Shown: positions 7,546 through 16,934 of the stretch, in pieces
Numbering within the stretch: position 1 is the first letter of the stretch
How the letters are laid out: each line of letters begins with the position of its first letter
NCBI GenBank assembly: GCA_002179805.1
Contig: NAVB01002457.1
Span: 1-21,559 of the forward strand
Length of the DNA: 21,559 nt
Source: Acanthamoeba lenticulata
Lineage: Eukaryota > Discosea > Longamoebia > Acanthamoebidae
Reading direction: 5' to 3'
Made by a program: the position numbers and the translations under genes
Notes under the pieces: model-generated
Told to the model about the DNA's origin: nothing
Databases searched by the model: none
Seen by the model: the letters and a program-made list of their open reading frames with translations, nothing else

Positions 7546-10500
7546 ATGTACCAGGAAAGAGCACCAATGCGTACTTACTTCTTGCTAATCTCAAATGGGT
7601 GTATTGATTAAGCTTCGGTGTCGCTGCAGAAGGGTTTGCAGAAGGAACACCAGAGCAGGAAAGTGAGAGAGGGGAAGTGCATAATGCCAGGGCTGTCCTG
7701 CATGAAGCTCTCGTTGCTCTGGGTGGCGGCAACGCTGCTGTGCCCCAATACTCGTTCTCTTCTGTAGGGCCGTCGCACAAGCCCTGCTTCACCGCGACAT
7801 GTATGCACACGTGTTTGCTTCTGTGGTGGCTCTTGTACTTGCTCCTAGTCACGTCTTGTATGTCCCACCCCTAAGTGCGGGTGACCGTGCGCGACATCAC
7901 GATCGAGGTCCAGGCTGCTGGTTCCTCCAAGCAGTCCAGTGCCACAAGTGCAGCCTCCAAGGCTTGCCATCGCCTCCACGACCTCGGGTGCACCCTGCCT
8001 TCCGACTTATGCACGACTGCTGTTTCCACTCACGCGTGCCGCGTTGTCCGCAGCCTCCTGGGTACCGCCGTGTTGAAGGCTCGCATGGCCCCAGCCGCTG
8101 GAGGTAGCAAGCGGAAGGAGATGGAGGACGGTAGCACCACCCCAGGCATGGCCGAGCGTAAGCACACCTGCCTGGACAAACAGCATGACGACGTCGCAAA
8201 GTCAATTCCTCGCTTCACCATTCCAAACGAGGTGAATGGCGTGCCCTTGACCAGCATGAACGCCAGCGATGAGACCGTCGTCTGTTACCTCTACGCGCTC
8301 AGCTTGCCTAACATCAACACCAAGGCACGCCCTCCAAAGCTCTGATTGGTTGATGTCCTGGCTCACCTCCCTGCAGGAGCCGCCGTACAGCCACTTGGGA
8401 GGCTTGCGCTTTGATGGGTTCAACGTCATCAGCTCTACCTCGCTCTACGTCCCGGACTTTACGATCACCGGTACGCGGCCTACCCTAGTTCACCTTGCTG
8501 ACGGCTGAAACTCATCGTACGAGGCCAGGCGGCCGGTGGGAGCCGCTTGTGGTGCGGGCTGGGCAGCACGCCGAATGGGCACTGCGGCTTTCGTCTGGAG
8601 CCCTGCGCACAGTTGCGCGCTTTCACCACTACCTCCTGCACACTCTGCTGCGAGTCGAGGGCCAGCTGGCCTTTCCGCCCGGCTGCCTCTACGTCGTCCC
8701 GCGCTTTGTCACCAGTGACACCTGCAAAGAGGGTGATGGTGATGGTGATGATGATGAAGACGATAGCGCAGAGGCCCTGTTGCGGCTGTCCTTCCTCCAG
8801 TCCCTGATGACACCCGTGCCAGCCTACGATGTCTTCAAGCAAGTGCTGCTCGAGACTAGCGTGACGCTGGACCAGTGGCGAAGCGGACCTGGCGATCTCG
8901 CTGCCATCGACTCTGCCGAGGCCGAGCGCGTGCGCTTCGCCCGCGACCGAGTCGGCGCCGAGCTTGATGGGCGGATCCTGACCACCAGTTACAATGGCCA
9001 AGCCTATGTGCTGTGCGGCGTCCATCAAACGGTGACGCCCAGCCACTGGTTCCGACGCCACAGCGACCGCGGCGAGTGGTGCTCGTTCGTCGACTACTAT
9101 CGCCAGAAGAAGATCGAGCTTGCCGATCCGCACCAGCCCATGGTCATCGCCAACCAGTCCAACATGGGCGCCGCTGCGTTGGTCCTGCCCGGCACCACGC
9201 CGGCGTCGGGTACGCGCACACGTTGACCTTTTCTTCTTGCTTGGCCTGACCTTCACACCTATGCCGGCCGACAGCGAGCGACATCGACAAGGCGCTCGAG
9301 GGGGCGCCGCCCGATGTGTCGCTTGTCCTTGAGAAGTGCGTGTTTCTGCCGCTCGAGCTCTGTTTGCTTTCCGGTACGTGCGCCAGCCACAACTCGAGAA
9401 CATAGGCATGCAGGATCCCTTAATGGATTTGAGGGTGATGGTGGGCAATCCTACAGGGGTGACGTTTGAAATGAGCACCAAGTACGTGCACTACTTGCCC
9501 GGCATTCTCAACCACCTCCACGAACTGCAGATCTTCTATCACAAGCTCGGGAGGCTCGAGCAGGCCGCCGGTTTCACCATCACCGACAGGCGACTGTTCA
9601 AGCAGGTGCCCCAAGCCCGCATTCCTTGCATTCCCGCACCAGACTGAGGCCCAGGTCGTGTGTGTGGCGGCACAGGCGTTGACACACTCGACGTTTTCGA
9701 TGGCGCGCGAGACGGGCCAAGTCGAGAGTGAGCGCCTCGAGTTCCTCGGTGACGCCGTCCTCGAGTTTCTCGTCGCTACTCGAGTCTACCTTCATCACCC
9801 CACCGTGCGCCCTCCGGCTATGTCCCCCTCCCCCACCGTCGTCGCGCTGCTGACGACGGCGATTTGCCCGCTCCGCAGCTTAGCGAAGGCCAGTTGACGG
9901 AGGCCAAGCGGCCCTACATCCGCAACGTCACGCTGACGCAAGCGGCTCACGGGCTGGGCCTCGGGTGGTATCTGCTCGAGTTTAGCGCCGCCGTGGGCGG
10001 CTCGGTGGCGGCCGATGCGCTCGAGGCCTTCCTTGGGGCCCTCTTCCTCGATCAGGGCATCGACCAGGCCAATGCCTTTTGCGAGCGGTGGCTGTTTGGG
10101 CTGGTCGAGGAGAAGAGCCCCGGGCCTGAATCCAATAGCACGCCGCTCTTCAGCAGGCCGCGCCTCGTCGGCGCCTGCGTTTCGCCCGACGATGGCCACT
10201 TGGCCAGCAATCCCTCACGGCCCGTAGTGAGCGACAGGGCTCGGGCCGAGGCCGACGTGGCCGGGCTCGAGGCCCTCTTGGGTCTGACCTTTGACGACAA
10301 GGGCTACCTGCAGCAAGCGGTGACGCACGCCTCGTTCGACGTCCACGACGACAAGGCCGAGGCCGAGGACTGGTCCTACGAGCGGCTTGAATTCTTGGGC
10401 GACTCCATCCTCAAGTTTGTGACCGGCGTGCACCTGTACCGGACCTCGTCCGCCGACGTGCGCGAGGTACGTACCGAGCCGATGGTGATGATGCCGGTCG

Positions 10501-10859
10501 CCATTGCCATCATCTCACGCATGTGCGTGAACTTGCCTCGATTGGCGAGCCAGGGCCCTTTGAGCCAGCAGAGGTCGCAGCTGGTGCGGAATGAGACGCT
10601 CGCCGCCTGCGCCGCCCGCGTGGGCCTCGCGCCGTTCATCCTCCATGCCAACCTGCCCACAGACCCGGGCGCCAAGGTCTTTAGCGACGTCGTCGAGGCC
10701 CTGCTCGGCGCGGCCTACATGGACCGCGGCATGGCCGACCCCGAGACGCTGCGGCGAGAGCACGGCTGCGGCTGCGGGGTGGATGTGTTTGGGTGCCTCG
10801 TGCACAAGCTGATCATCGCCGCGCAGTGCGGCCATGACGAGATGATCAAGCTTGAATGA
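7546..10859 (+). CDS. Dicer-like ribonuclease III: dsRBD fold, platform/PAZ, two RNase III domains, no helicase
   Basis: Cuts double-stranded RNA into small RNAs (family knowledge). Exons 7546-7570, 7630-7800, 7876-7987, 8054-8324, 8377-8470, 8529-9209, 9275-9373, 9457-9605, 9676-9804, 9879-10466, 10554-10859; phases agree and give 874 aa. Residues about 27-110 are a dsRBD/Dicer-dimerisation-type fold (YSFSSVGPSHKPCFTA, then AASKACHRLHDLGLL). A platform-like segment follows (FDGFNVISSTSLYVPDFTI). PAZ is about 360-445 (ILTTSYNGQAYVL, VDYYRQKKIEL). The connector carries LPLELC and YLPGILNHLHELQ. RNase IIIa starts near 530 (ALTHSTF, ERLEFLGDAVLEF, second acidic pair DALEAFLG). RNase IIIb starts near 725 (THASF, ERLEFLGDSIL, SDVVEALLG). 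All four acidic metal ligands are present in each domain. No DExD/H helicase can precede it, because tRNA-Tyr ends 88 bp upstream. No C-terminal dsRBD. Confidence 0.9.
8325..8326 (+). other. GC donor of a GC-AG intron (Dicer intron 4)
   Basis: Exon 4 ends AACACCAAG and the intron begins GCACGC; the acceptor is CCTCCCTGCAG at 8376, 52 nt in all. Reading on without splicing meets a stop at 8343. The nearest upstream GT donors would delete the conserved YLYALSLPNIN segment. Confidence 0.65.
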
Positions 10860-11090
10860 AGGGAATTCTCTTTCTCAACAGGAAAGAACAAGAACGTGGC
10901 CGTGTTGTGTAGCGTCGGATGGACACGACGAGGAGCACATGAAACAAAATTAATAAGCGAACGTTAACTGTTTACGGTAATTAATACACCACCGTTAGAA
11001 GAGAGACAACCCCCCTTCGTCGCGCATCTAAATCGACTTGCTCGTCTTTTTTGTGGTAGTTGCTTTCCTCTCGTTCTTGCTTTGCCCTTG

Positions 11091-13161
11091 ATGGAACGAG
11101 AAGACAAGGCTGGAGGCGGCCTCGCCGTCTCGCCCCCGCCCGTTTCCCCAGGGCGGGCCAAGATTGCCTCTCTCGTCCAATCCTTCAGCCCCCCTCCAGC
11201 CGGCACGACGGCATCTTCCCCACGTTCTGCTGCTCTTCTACATCAGAGCAGTCCTTCTCAAGGACCCGCCTCTTCCTTGTTGAAGCAGCAATCGCCCCGT
11301 TCGCCCATCAGCGAGCCGCATCAGGCGGTGACCGAGATTGGGCCCAAGGAACGTCCTCGGTCGCGCAGCGGCGGACCTCCGGGCTCGACCTCGCCTATCG
11401 CCACCCTTCTGGCCTTTGATGCGCCGGGCCGGGGTGAGGTCTCGCCCAGGCAGGCGTCGACGACAACAAAGAAAGAAGGCGACGCAAAAAATGAAAGCGA
11501 CGAGATTGACAACGCCGGAGGGCGACCGAAGGAGGCGCCTTCACCGCGGAACGTCGGCGGCAAAGATGGGGAGTGGAAGAGAAAGGCCCTCGCGGGCAAG
11601 GGCATCGTGCGCGAGGGCGCTCCCTCTGGCCAGGACCCCGGCCGGGTGAAACTGCCGCCGCTATCGTCGCTGCTCAACGCCGCCGCTGACGCCGACCGCG
11701 CCCTGGTGTCGTCCAAGAGCGACACCTGGAAGGCCAAGGCCCTCACCGGCCGCGGCATCGTCTCCGCCTCCTCGGGGTCCGCAACCAGCCCGTCCTCGCC
11801 GTCCCTCCTCTCGCCCATTTCGCCCACCTCGCCGCCCTCACCGCTCTCTCCGTTGTCGCCCAGCAGCGCGATGAGCAGCCCGGCCCTGCCTTCGCTCTTC
11901 TCGTCGCCGCGCCCGGTCATCCCGTCGGCCTCGATGATGACAGTCCCCGACGAAGCGGCCGCCACCGCAGACGACGATGGGGGCTTGGGCGGCAGCGGAG
12001 GCAAGAGCGGGCGAAAGTCCAACAACAACGCCAAGTCGCAGCCCGCGAGCGAGAAGCGTTCGTCGCGCAAGGAGGAAGGCGGAAGCGGCGGCAAGAGTGG
12101 GCGCAAGAGCCGAACCGCCAACAATCTGGTGCAAGCCGAGGTCTCGCTGCCGACGACGGTCGTCAACCGGGTCCACGTCGACAAGGACACGCTCGTGCAG
12201 GACATGGACGGCGTCTTGCGCGTGCTCCACAGCGAGATCGAGCGGCTGGGCAACCACCCGGCCTCGCAGCAACAGCAGCAGCCGCAGTCCTCCGGCCGGG
12301 GCGGATTCAAGCGCCATCGGCGGTCCAAGTCGATCGACAACCTGCTCTCGCAACAGGCCGTCAGCAAGGCCACCAAGGCCACGCCCGATGGCAAGCAACA
12401 GCAACAGCAGCAGCAGAAGGGCGGCCGAGCCGAAGCGCCCGCCTTTGCCTTCCCGCTCGCCATGCAGACCAAGCCTGCACCAGCGGCGAGCAGCTCATCA
12501 AGGTGCGTCCGCCCCATCGCCCCCATAGACCGTGGCGACGAGCCTCTAAACTCAATGTCGTAAACGTACTTGAGCGCAGTGGCTCGTCTTCGCCTGCGCC
12601 AGCGCCGGGCAAGGGAGAGCCGCGAAAGACCAAGACCAACAGCCTACGCCAACAGCTTCTGCTGGGCAAGGGCGTCGTCAAGCCGCAGGACAAGCGCACC
12701 GTACTCGCTTTCACTTGACTCTCGCCTTGCGCAGTCATGACTCACGCAGCCTCACACGCACACACACACGCCCAGGTTCCGGTCTCGCGCCTGTCGGTGC
12801 TGATCGACATGGCCGACCTGCAGGGCATCAACCGCCAGGCTGCGGTGCTCGAAGCCGCCGCTCAGAAATACGCGCCGCCTCCGGGTTCGTTCACGGCCCT
12901 CGTCTCTCTTGCTGGCTTGGCTTTGGTGGCTCACACGCATCTGCTCAACACTGTGGTGTAGCGATGGGCGAGGCGTACTACCCGACAAAGGAAGACCTCA
13001 TGCGCCAGCGATTGAAGACGGTCAAGGCGGTAATCGTCTCAGCCATGGACGAGCTCGAGTACGAGCTCTTGCACCAGCGAAACAGCGCCGACGCGGCCGG
13101 GGAGGACCAGCTCGCAGAGCTGGCCACCAAGCTCGAGCGGCTCAGTGCCCTCCTCGACTAG
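11091..13161 (+). CDS. Ser/Pro-rich low-complexity protein with three GKGIV-type motifs, unknown function
   Basis: Exons 11091-12502, 12580-12700, 12776-12884, 12962-13161 give 613 aa in phase. Not recognised. Most of it is predicted disorder: Ser/Pro clusters (SPSLLSPISPTSPPSPLSPL near 245-265, typical of proline-directed kinase sites), two GGSGGKSGRKS blocks (about 303 and 332), and Gln runs near 400 and 430. Three related motifs stand out: EWKRKALAGKGIV (161-173), TWKAKALTGRGIV (212-224) and LRQQLLLGKGVV (about 490-503). The last 150 residues look folded or coiled coil: VSRLSVLIDMADLQGINRQA, then LEAAAQKYAPP, and the terminal KTVKAVIVSAMDELEYELLH. The basic FKRHRRSKSIDNLL near 410 resembles a phosphorylation/14-3-3 type site. 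A scaffold or regulatory role is possible but unproven. Confidence 0.75.
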
Positions 13162-13472
13162 CGCGTCGGACCGACTGAGCGCCTCAAGATGTACAGAACA
13201 TAACAGTATACAAGTCGCAGAGGTCGTGTGGGCAAGTGGAGAGGGCACTGCGTGCCGAGACACAAACATGCAACCACACGCTCCCGGCAGGCAGCCGCAA
13301 CATGCAATATTATTCTTTTTTATTATTTTTTCTTCTTCGTTTTCTTTTCCTGCCGCGGACTTGGGTTTCTTTGCATTTGCGCGACTGCTTTGGCGATCGT
13401 CACCGGAAGACCGGTCCTCAATTTTCATTCTTTCATCTTCTATCGGTTTGTCGGAGAAGATCAAATCCTAAA
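13162..13472. other. 311-bp intergenic region upstream of RRP1
   Basis: No ORF of note. The right two thirds are pyrimidine-rich on the plus strand, with a TTTTTTATTATTTTTTCTTC-like stretch near 13315-13335. This probably includes the 3' UTR of the preceding gene and the promoter/5' UTR of RRP1. No specific element recognised. Confidence 0.55.
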
Positions 13473-15460
13473 ATGTCATCGGAATCGGAGCAGCTGTCGC
13501 CAGCGCAGCAAAGTGTTTACCTCAACTTCACGCGCAAATTGGCTCATAATGGTACATCTCCACAATAATTTCAAAGATTGGCTCATTTGTCTGCGCCCGC
13601 TTGCGTTTTCTTGTCTCTCTTCCCCTTTGGCGTTTGAACGTCCCGCCACAAATATGTAAATTTTAATCCTTGCACTTCCATTTGGCCTCCTTGCAGAAAA
13701 GAAGACACGCGATCGTGCCGTGCGATTTGTTGCCAAATGGTTGGCCCACCAGCCCAAGGCCAGTGAGGCCGACCTCCGCAAGCTGTGGCAAGGCCTCTTT
13801 TTCTGTACTACCTTCCTCGCCCCTCCCTTTTCTCCACTTCAGCTCCTCGGTTCCGCTCTGCAGCGTTCTTGCTGACCTCTGGCCGCCGCCCCGTGATCGG
13901 ACCAGGCCTGTGGCACGCCGACAAGCTGATCATCCAGGCCGAGGTGGCGACCAGCATCGCGGGCCTCATGCACTCGGGCAAGACGGTCGAGGCCGGCATG
14001 CGCTACCTGGCCGCCGGCCTGTGGACCCTCCACATGCGTTGGATGACGATCGACAGGCACCGCGTCGACAAGTTTTTGTCGCTGCTGCGCCACCTCCTGC
14101 GCCAGGCGCTCCTCGTGCTGGCCCGCCACCAGTGGCGAGCCGAGGATATCGCCCGGTTTGCGCAGGTCATGAAGACCTACCCGCTCGGCTCGGCCGACAA
14201 GAGCGTGCCCCTGTGCCCCGGCATCACGCTCCACTTTGCCGACATCTTTATGGACGAGCTCAAGCTGGCCGTGGAGACCGGGGCCGATGGCGAGGGCAAC
14301 CTGGAGCTCCGGGCGGGCGCCATGAACGACGTGCTGGAGCCCTTCCTCCACGCCCTGGCGCAGTACCCCGACAAAGTGGTCCTCCAGCGCATCGAAGAGC
14401 GCGTGCTCGGTCCTTTTATTCGCGGTGCGGTTCGTCACGTGGAGCTCGCCCCGACGTCGCCCCTCCGCTTCGTCGACTACACGGCCCTCGCCAGCCGCTT
14501 CTTCGAGATCGCCGTCAGCAAGTATGCGCGAACCGCGGCCTCACTCGCGTGCATTCTTTGCATTTTTGTCATTCCACGCTCACCCGCGCCCATGTCGTGG
14601 CTGACTGTACAGAGAGACCAAGGAGAGCCACCGGGCACGGTTCTATCGCTACAAGAAGGAGCTGCAGAAGGTCCTCGAGACACCGTCGGTGCGGCGCATG
14701 GAGCTCGAGACGCCCGAGGCCAACGGCACAAACCACCACCACCAGAATGGCAACGGCCTCGCCAAGGAGGCTGAAGAAGTCGAGGAAACCGAAAGCAAAG
14801 CTGATGAGGAAGATGAGGAGGATGAAGAGGAGGAGAATGGACACCAAGAAAACGGAACTGAGGAGACAGTCGAGCACATGAATGGCCAAGATGAGGACGA
14901 ACACAAGGACGAAGACGAAGAAGAGCAATCGTACGATTCGCCCTCTCTTCTTGATGGTGTGTTATTGCTGCGCTTTTTGTTTGACGAACCATCACGCCAC
15001 TTCCTGCAGGGCGACCAAGAAGAGGAAGCACGGCGTGGTGAAGAGGCATAGCGCGCAGCCCACGTGGATGCTGGCCTTCCTCAAGAAACCACGGCTGAGC
15101 CTCAACACCTTGCCCACGCCCGATGAGGACGAGGACGAGGACGACAACAACACAGCTGCCGCCCAGGCGCCCGTCAAGCGAAGGACAGGCCCGCGACTTC
15201 GCTTCTCCCTCGAGTCCAACTCCATACAAGGTTCCTCATGCGCTTCGTGCACTCATTCTACTCTCCCTCTCTCCTTGAATGTGTCCAGAGAGGCCTGACG
15301 CCTTGCTCGCCGTGTTGATGGTGCTGGTGGCGTGTGTGCAGAGTTCCGCAAGATCGACCCACCGGCCAAGCTGGGCTCGTCGCCAGTCCCCAACCGCAAG
15401 CCCACCATCGGCATTTTGAAGGGCAGCCCCCTCGTCAAGCCCGCCGCGCCCCGGCACTAA
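13473..15460 (+). CDS. RRP1: RRP1 / NOP52, nucleolar rRNA-processing protein
   Basis: RRP1 acts in the nucleolus in maturation of large-subunit pre-rRNA (family knowledge). Exons 13473-13551, 13697-13804, 13906-14521, 14613-14930, 15010-15230, 15342-15460 give 486 aa in phase. The NOP52 domain fills about residues 15-265: FTRKLAHNEKKTRDRAVRFV, ADLRKLWQGLFFCLWHADK, LIIQAEVATSIAGLMHSGKT, LWTLHMRWMTIDRHRVDKFL, then FADIFMDEL, VLEPFLHALA and FVDYTALASRFFEIA. After it come a short basic helix (ARFYRYKKELQKVLE) and a long Glu/Asp tract (about 320-373). A KKRKHGVVKR nuclear-signal-like patch follows, then PTWMLAFLKKPR and a second acidic patch before the PTIGILKGSPLVKP tail. Acidic and basic tails are usual in this family. 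The domain match at DRAVR..AKWL..QP and LW.GLF.C.W..DK is very strong. Confidence 0.92.
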
Positions 15461-15774
15461 GGAGCTGCAGGCCGAGTGGCCAAACGCTACGGACTCTCTC
15501 GCTATCTTCTTCTTCTCCCTTTCTACTTCACCCCAATACCAAACCATCCACCACACTCAGAAATGTGGTCACGAACCGAAACACAACAGCAAACATAACT
15601 ACTGTTTTTTATACATCACGTCCATACGTTGTTGTGTATTGTCGGCGTCTATTAGTAAGGCCGCTGAGGACAGAGCAGGGTTGGCTGGGGTGTACAAGAT
15701 GAAGATGCAAGAAGAAGGCGGGAGGGGTGGAATAAATAGAAAGAAGACTGAACTGACACGACGTGGAAGCTCCA
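15461..15774. other. 314-bp 3' region shared by the convergent RRP1 and RWDD1-like genes
   Basis: No coding signal. Contains AATAAA at 15731-15736, a possible polyadenylation signal for RRP1 although 271 bp past its stop. Nothing else recognised. Confidence 0.5.
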
Positions 15775-16746
15775 TCAAAACTCGGGCAGGTCGGCCTCGT
15801 CGACGTCATCGTAGGCAAAGAGCGACGCGTCGATCTCGAACAGTTGCCGTCCTGTAACAAAAGCAAAGCAGCCGCGGCGGTCAGCCATCAGAAAAGCGAC
15901 GACAAAGCAATGCTGAGCGTTGGCAGGCGGCGTACCCGTAAGTCGCTTCTCGTCTTCCGTCGCGATGCGCATCTTGGACGACTTCATCTCGAGCTCGAAC
16001 TTGGCCTTCCACTCTGGCGTGGTTATGCCATCTCACTTGGTCAGAAGAGGAAGAAGCCATGTACGATGCGTGGTGTCTGCGACGCACCGGCAAAGGTGGC
16101 TGGGGTGACAGGGGTGCCGGCCTGGAACTTGCGCTCCTGGATGATCTGCTGGGCCTGCTCCTCCTCCAACTCCCGCATACGAGCCCGCTCCTCTCGCTCC
16201 CTGGCCTTGCGCGCCAGCTCGTCCTTGATGTTCTCCAGCCATTCCTTGGCCATCTGGGCCAGCGTGAGCACCATGGCCATGTCGAGGTTTTGCTGGGCCT
16301 ATTGAGGAGTCGTCAGGAAAGCGCAAAGAAAGATGAGGCATTCTGGACTGACCTCGCTTTCGAGCTGCTCTTGAAGGCCGGCGCAGGCGTCAGCGTCGAT
16401 GTTACGCAGCGGGATCACCTCCAGCAGCGGCACTTCCTTCGGATAGCGCGGCGTGAAGGTCACCCTCAGCGTCACTCCAGCTGCAAGTGTTTAACGTCCA
16501 ATTAGGCGCAGCGAGAAAGACAAGCAACAGTACAAGAGGACTGCGTACGCAAAGATTCATTTCCTTCAGGCACCAGCTTGATCTGAAACTCATGCGGTGA
16601 CGAACCCAGCACTGCAGTAGTGCCCTCGCAATTAACAAAAATTCGTGGCAAATTGCGAAGGACGGCGAACCTTCAATATCCTCCATGTAAATGGCCTGAA
16701 GGGCCTCCATCTCCATGGCCTGCTCCTCAGCGACTTCAGGATCCAT
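15775..16746 (-). CDS. RWD-domain protein of the RWDD1 / GIR2 (DFRP2) family
   Basis: Homologues bind and stabilise the GTPase DRG2/Rbg2, and yeast Gir2 also binds Gcn1, linking it to translation control (family knowledge). Minus-strand exons 16746-16671, 16611-16549, 16480-16353, 16298-16088, 16013-15936, 15851-15775 give 210 aa in phase. The RWD domain is about residues 1-115: EEQAMEMEALQAIYMEDIE, PHEFQIKLVPEG, TLRVTFTPRYPKEVPLLEVI. The charged helical segment about 120-155 (AREREERARMRELEEEQAQQ) precedes the family-specific FQAGTPVTPATFAEWKAKFE. The C-terminus has TGRQLFEIDASL and the acidic FAYDDVDEADLPEF, as in RWDD1. The start at 16746 (MDPEVAEEQ) aligns best; an in-frame ATG at 16788 would add 14 residues. 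Confidence 0.9.
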
Positions 16747-16934
16747 AGCTGGCAGCTCGCAATGAATGACCTCGGCGAGATGACGCAAAGGAAAAACCTT
16801 TTTTTTCTTTGTGTCGTTTATTTGTCTTTTCTTAATTTCTCAAGTTCTTCTCGTGCCGATACGAAGAGAACAAAACTAAAGCGTTCTGTTGTTTGAGATA
16901 ACAAAATCGCAACAGATTAGACTGCACAGCTGGG
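16747..16934. promoter_or_regulatory. Divergent promoter between the RWDD1-like and AAMP/SQT1-like genes
   Basis: Only 188 bp separate the two start codons, with a T-rich core (TTTTTTTTTC near 16800) and A-rich sequence toward the right gene. The two genes must share or abut promoters, so coordinate expression is plausible. No named site is visible. Confidence 0.55.

Noticed and set aside
9374..9405. A 32-nt intron or frameshift in the Dicer after LPLELCLLSG
   Set aside because: An 83-nt intron 9374-9456 (GTACGT to CTACAG) fits the same phase and gives the right spacing to YLPGILNHL, so no anomaly is needed.
8480..9481. 333-codon minus-strand frame opposite the Dicer PAZ region
   Set aside because: Antisense shadow; the plus strand shows PAZ motifs and phase-consistent introns.
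11321..12526. Long minus-strand open frame opposite the Ser/Pro-rich 613-aa gene
   Set aside because: Low-complexity mirror of the plus-strand exon (Cys, Leu and Arg runs); the plus-strand model has consistent splice phases over four exons.
14755..14930. Glu/Asp-rich tract as a separate acidic protein
   Set aside because: In phase with the upstream NOP52 domain and downstream KKRKHGVVKR exon; acidic tracts are normal in RRP1.
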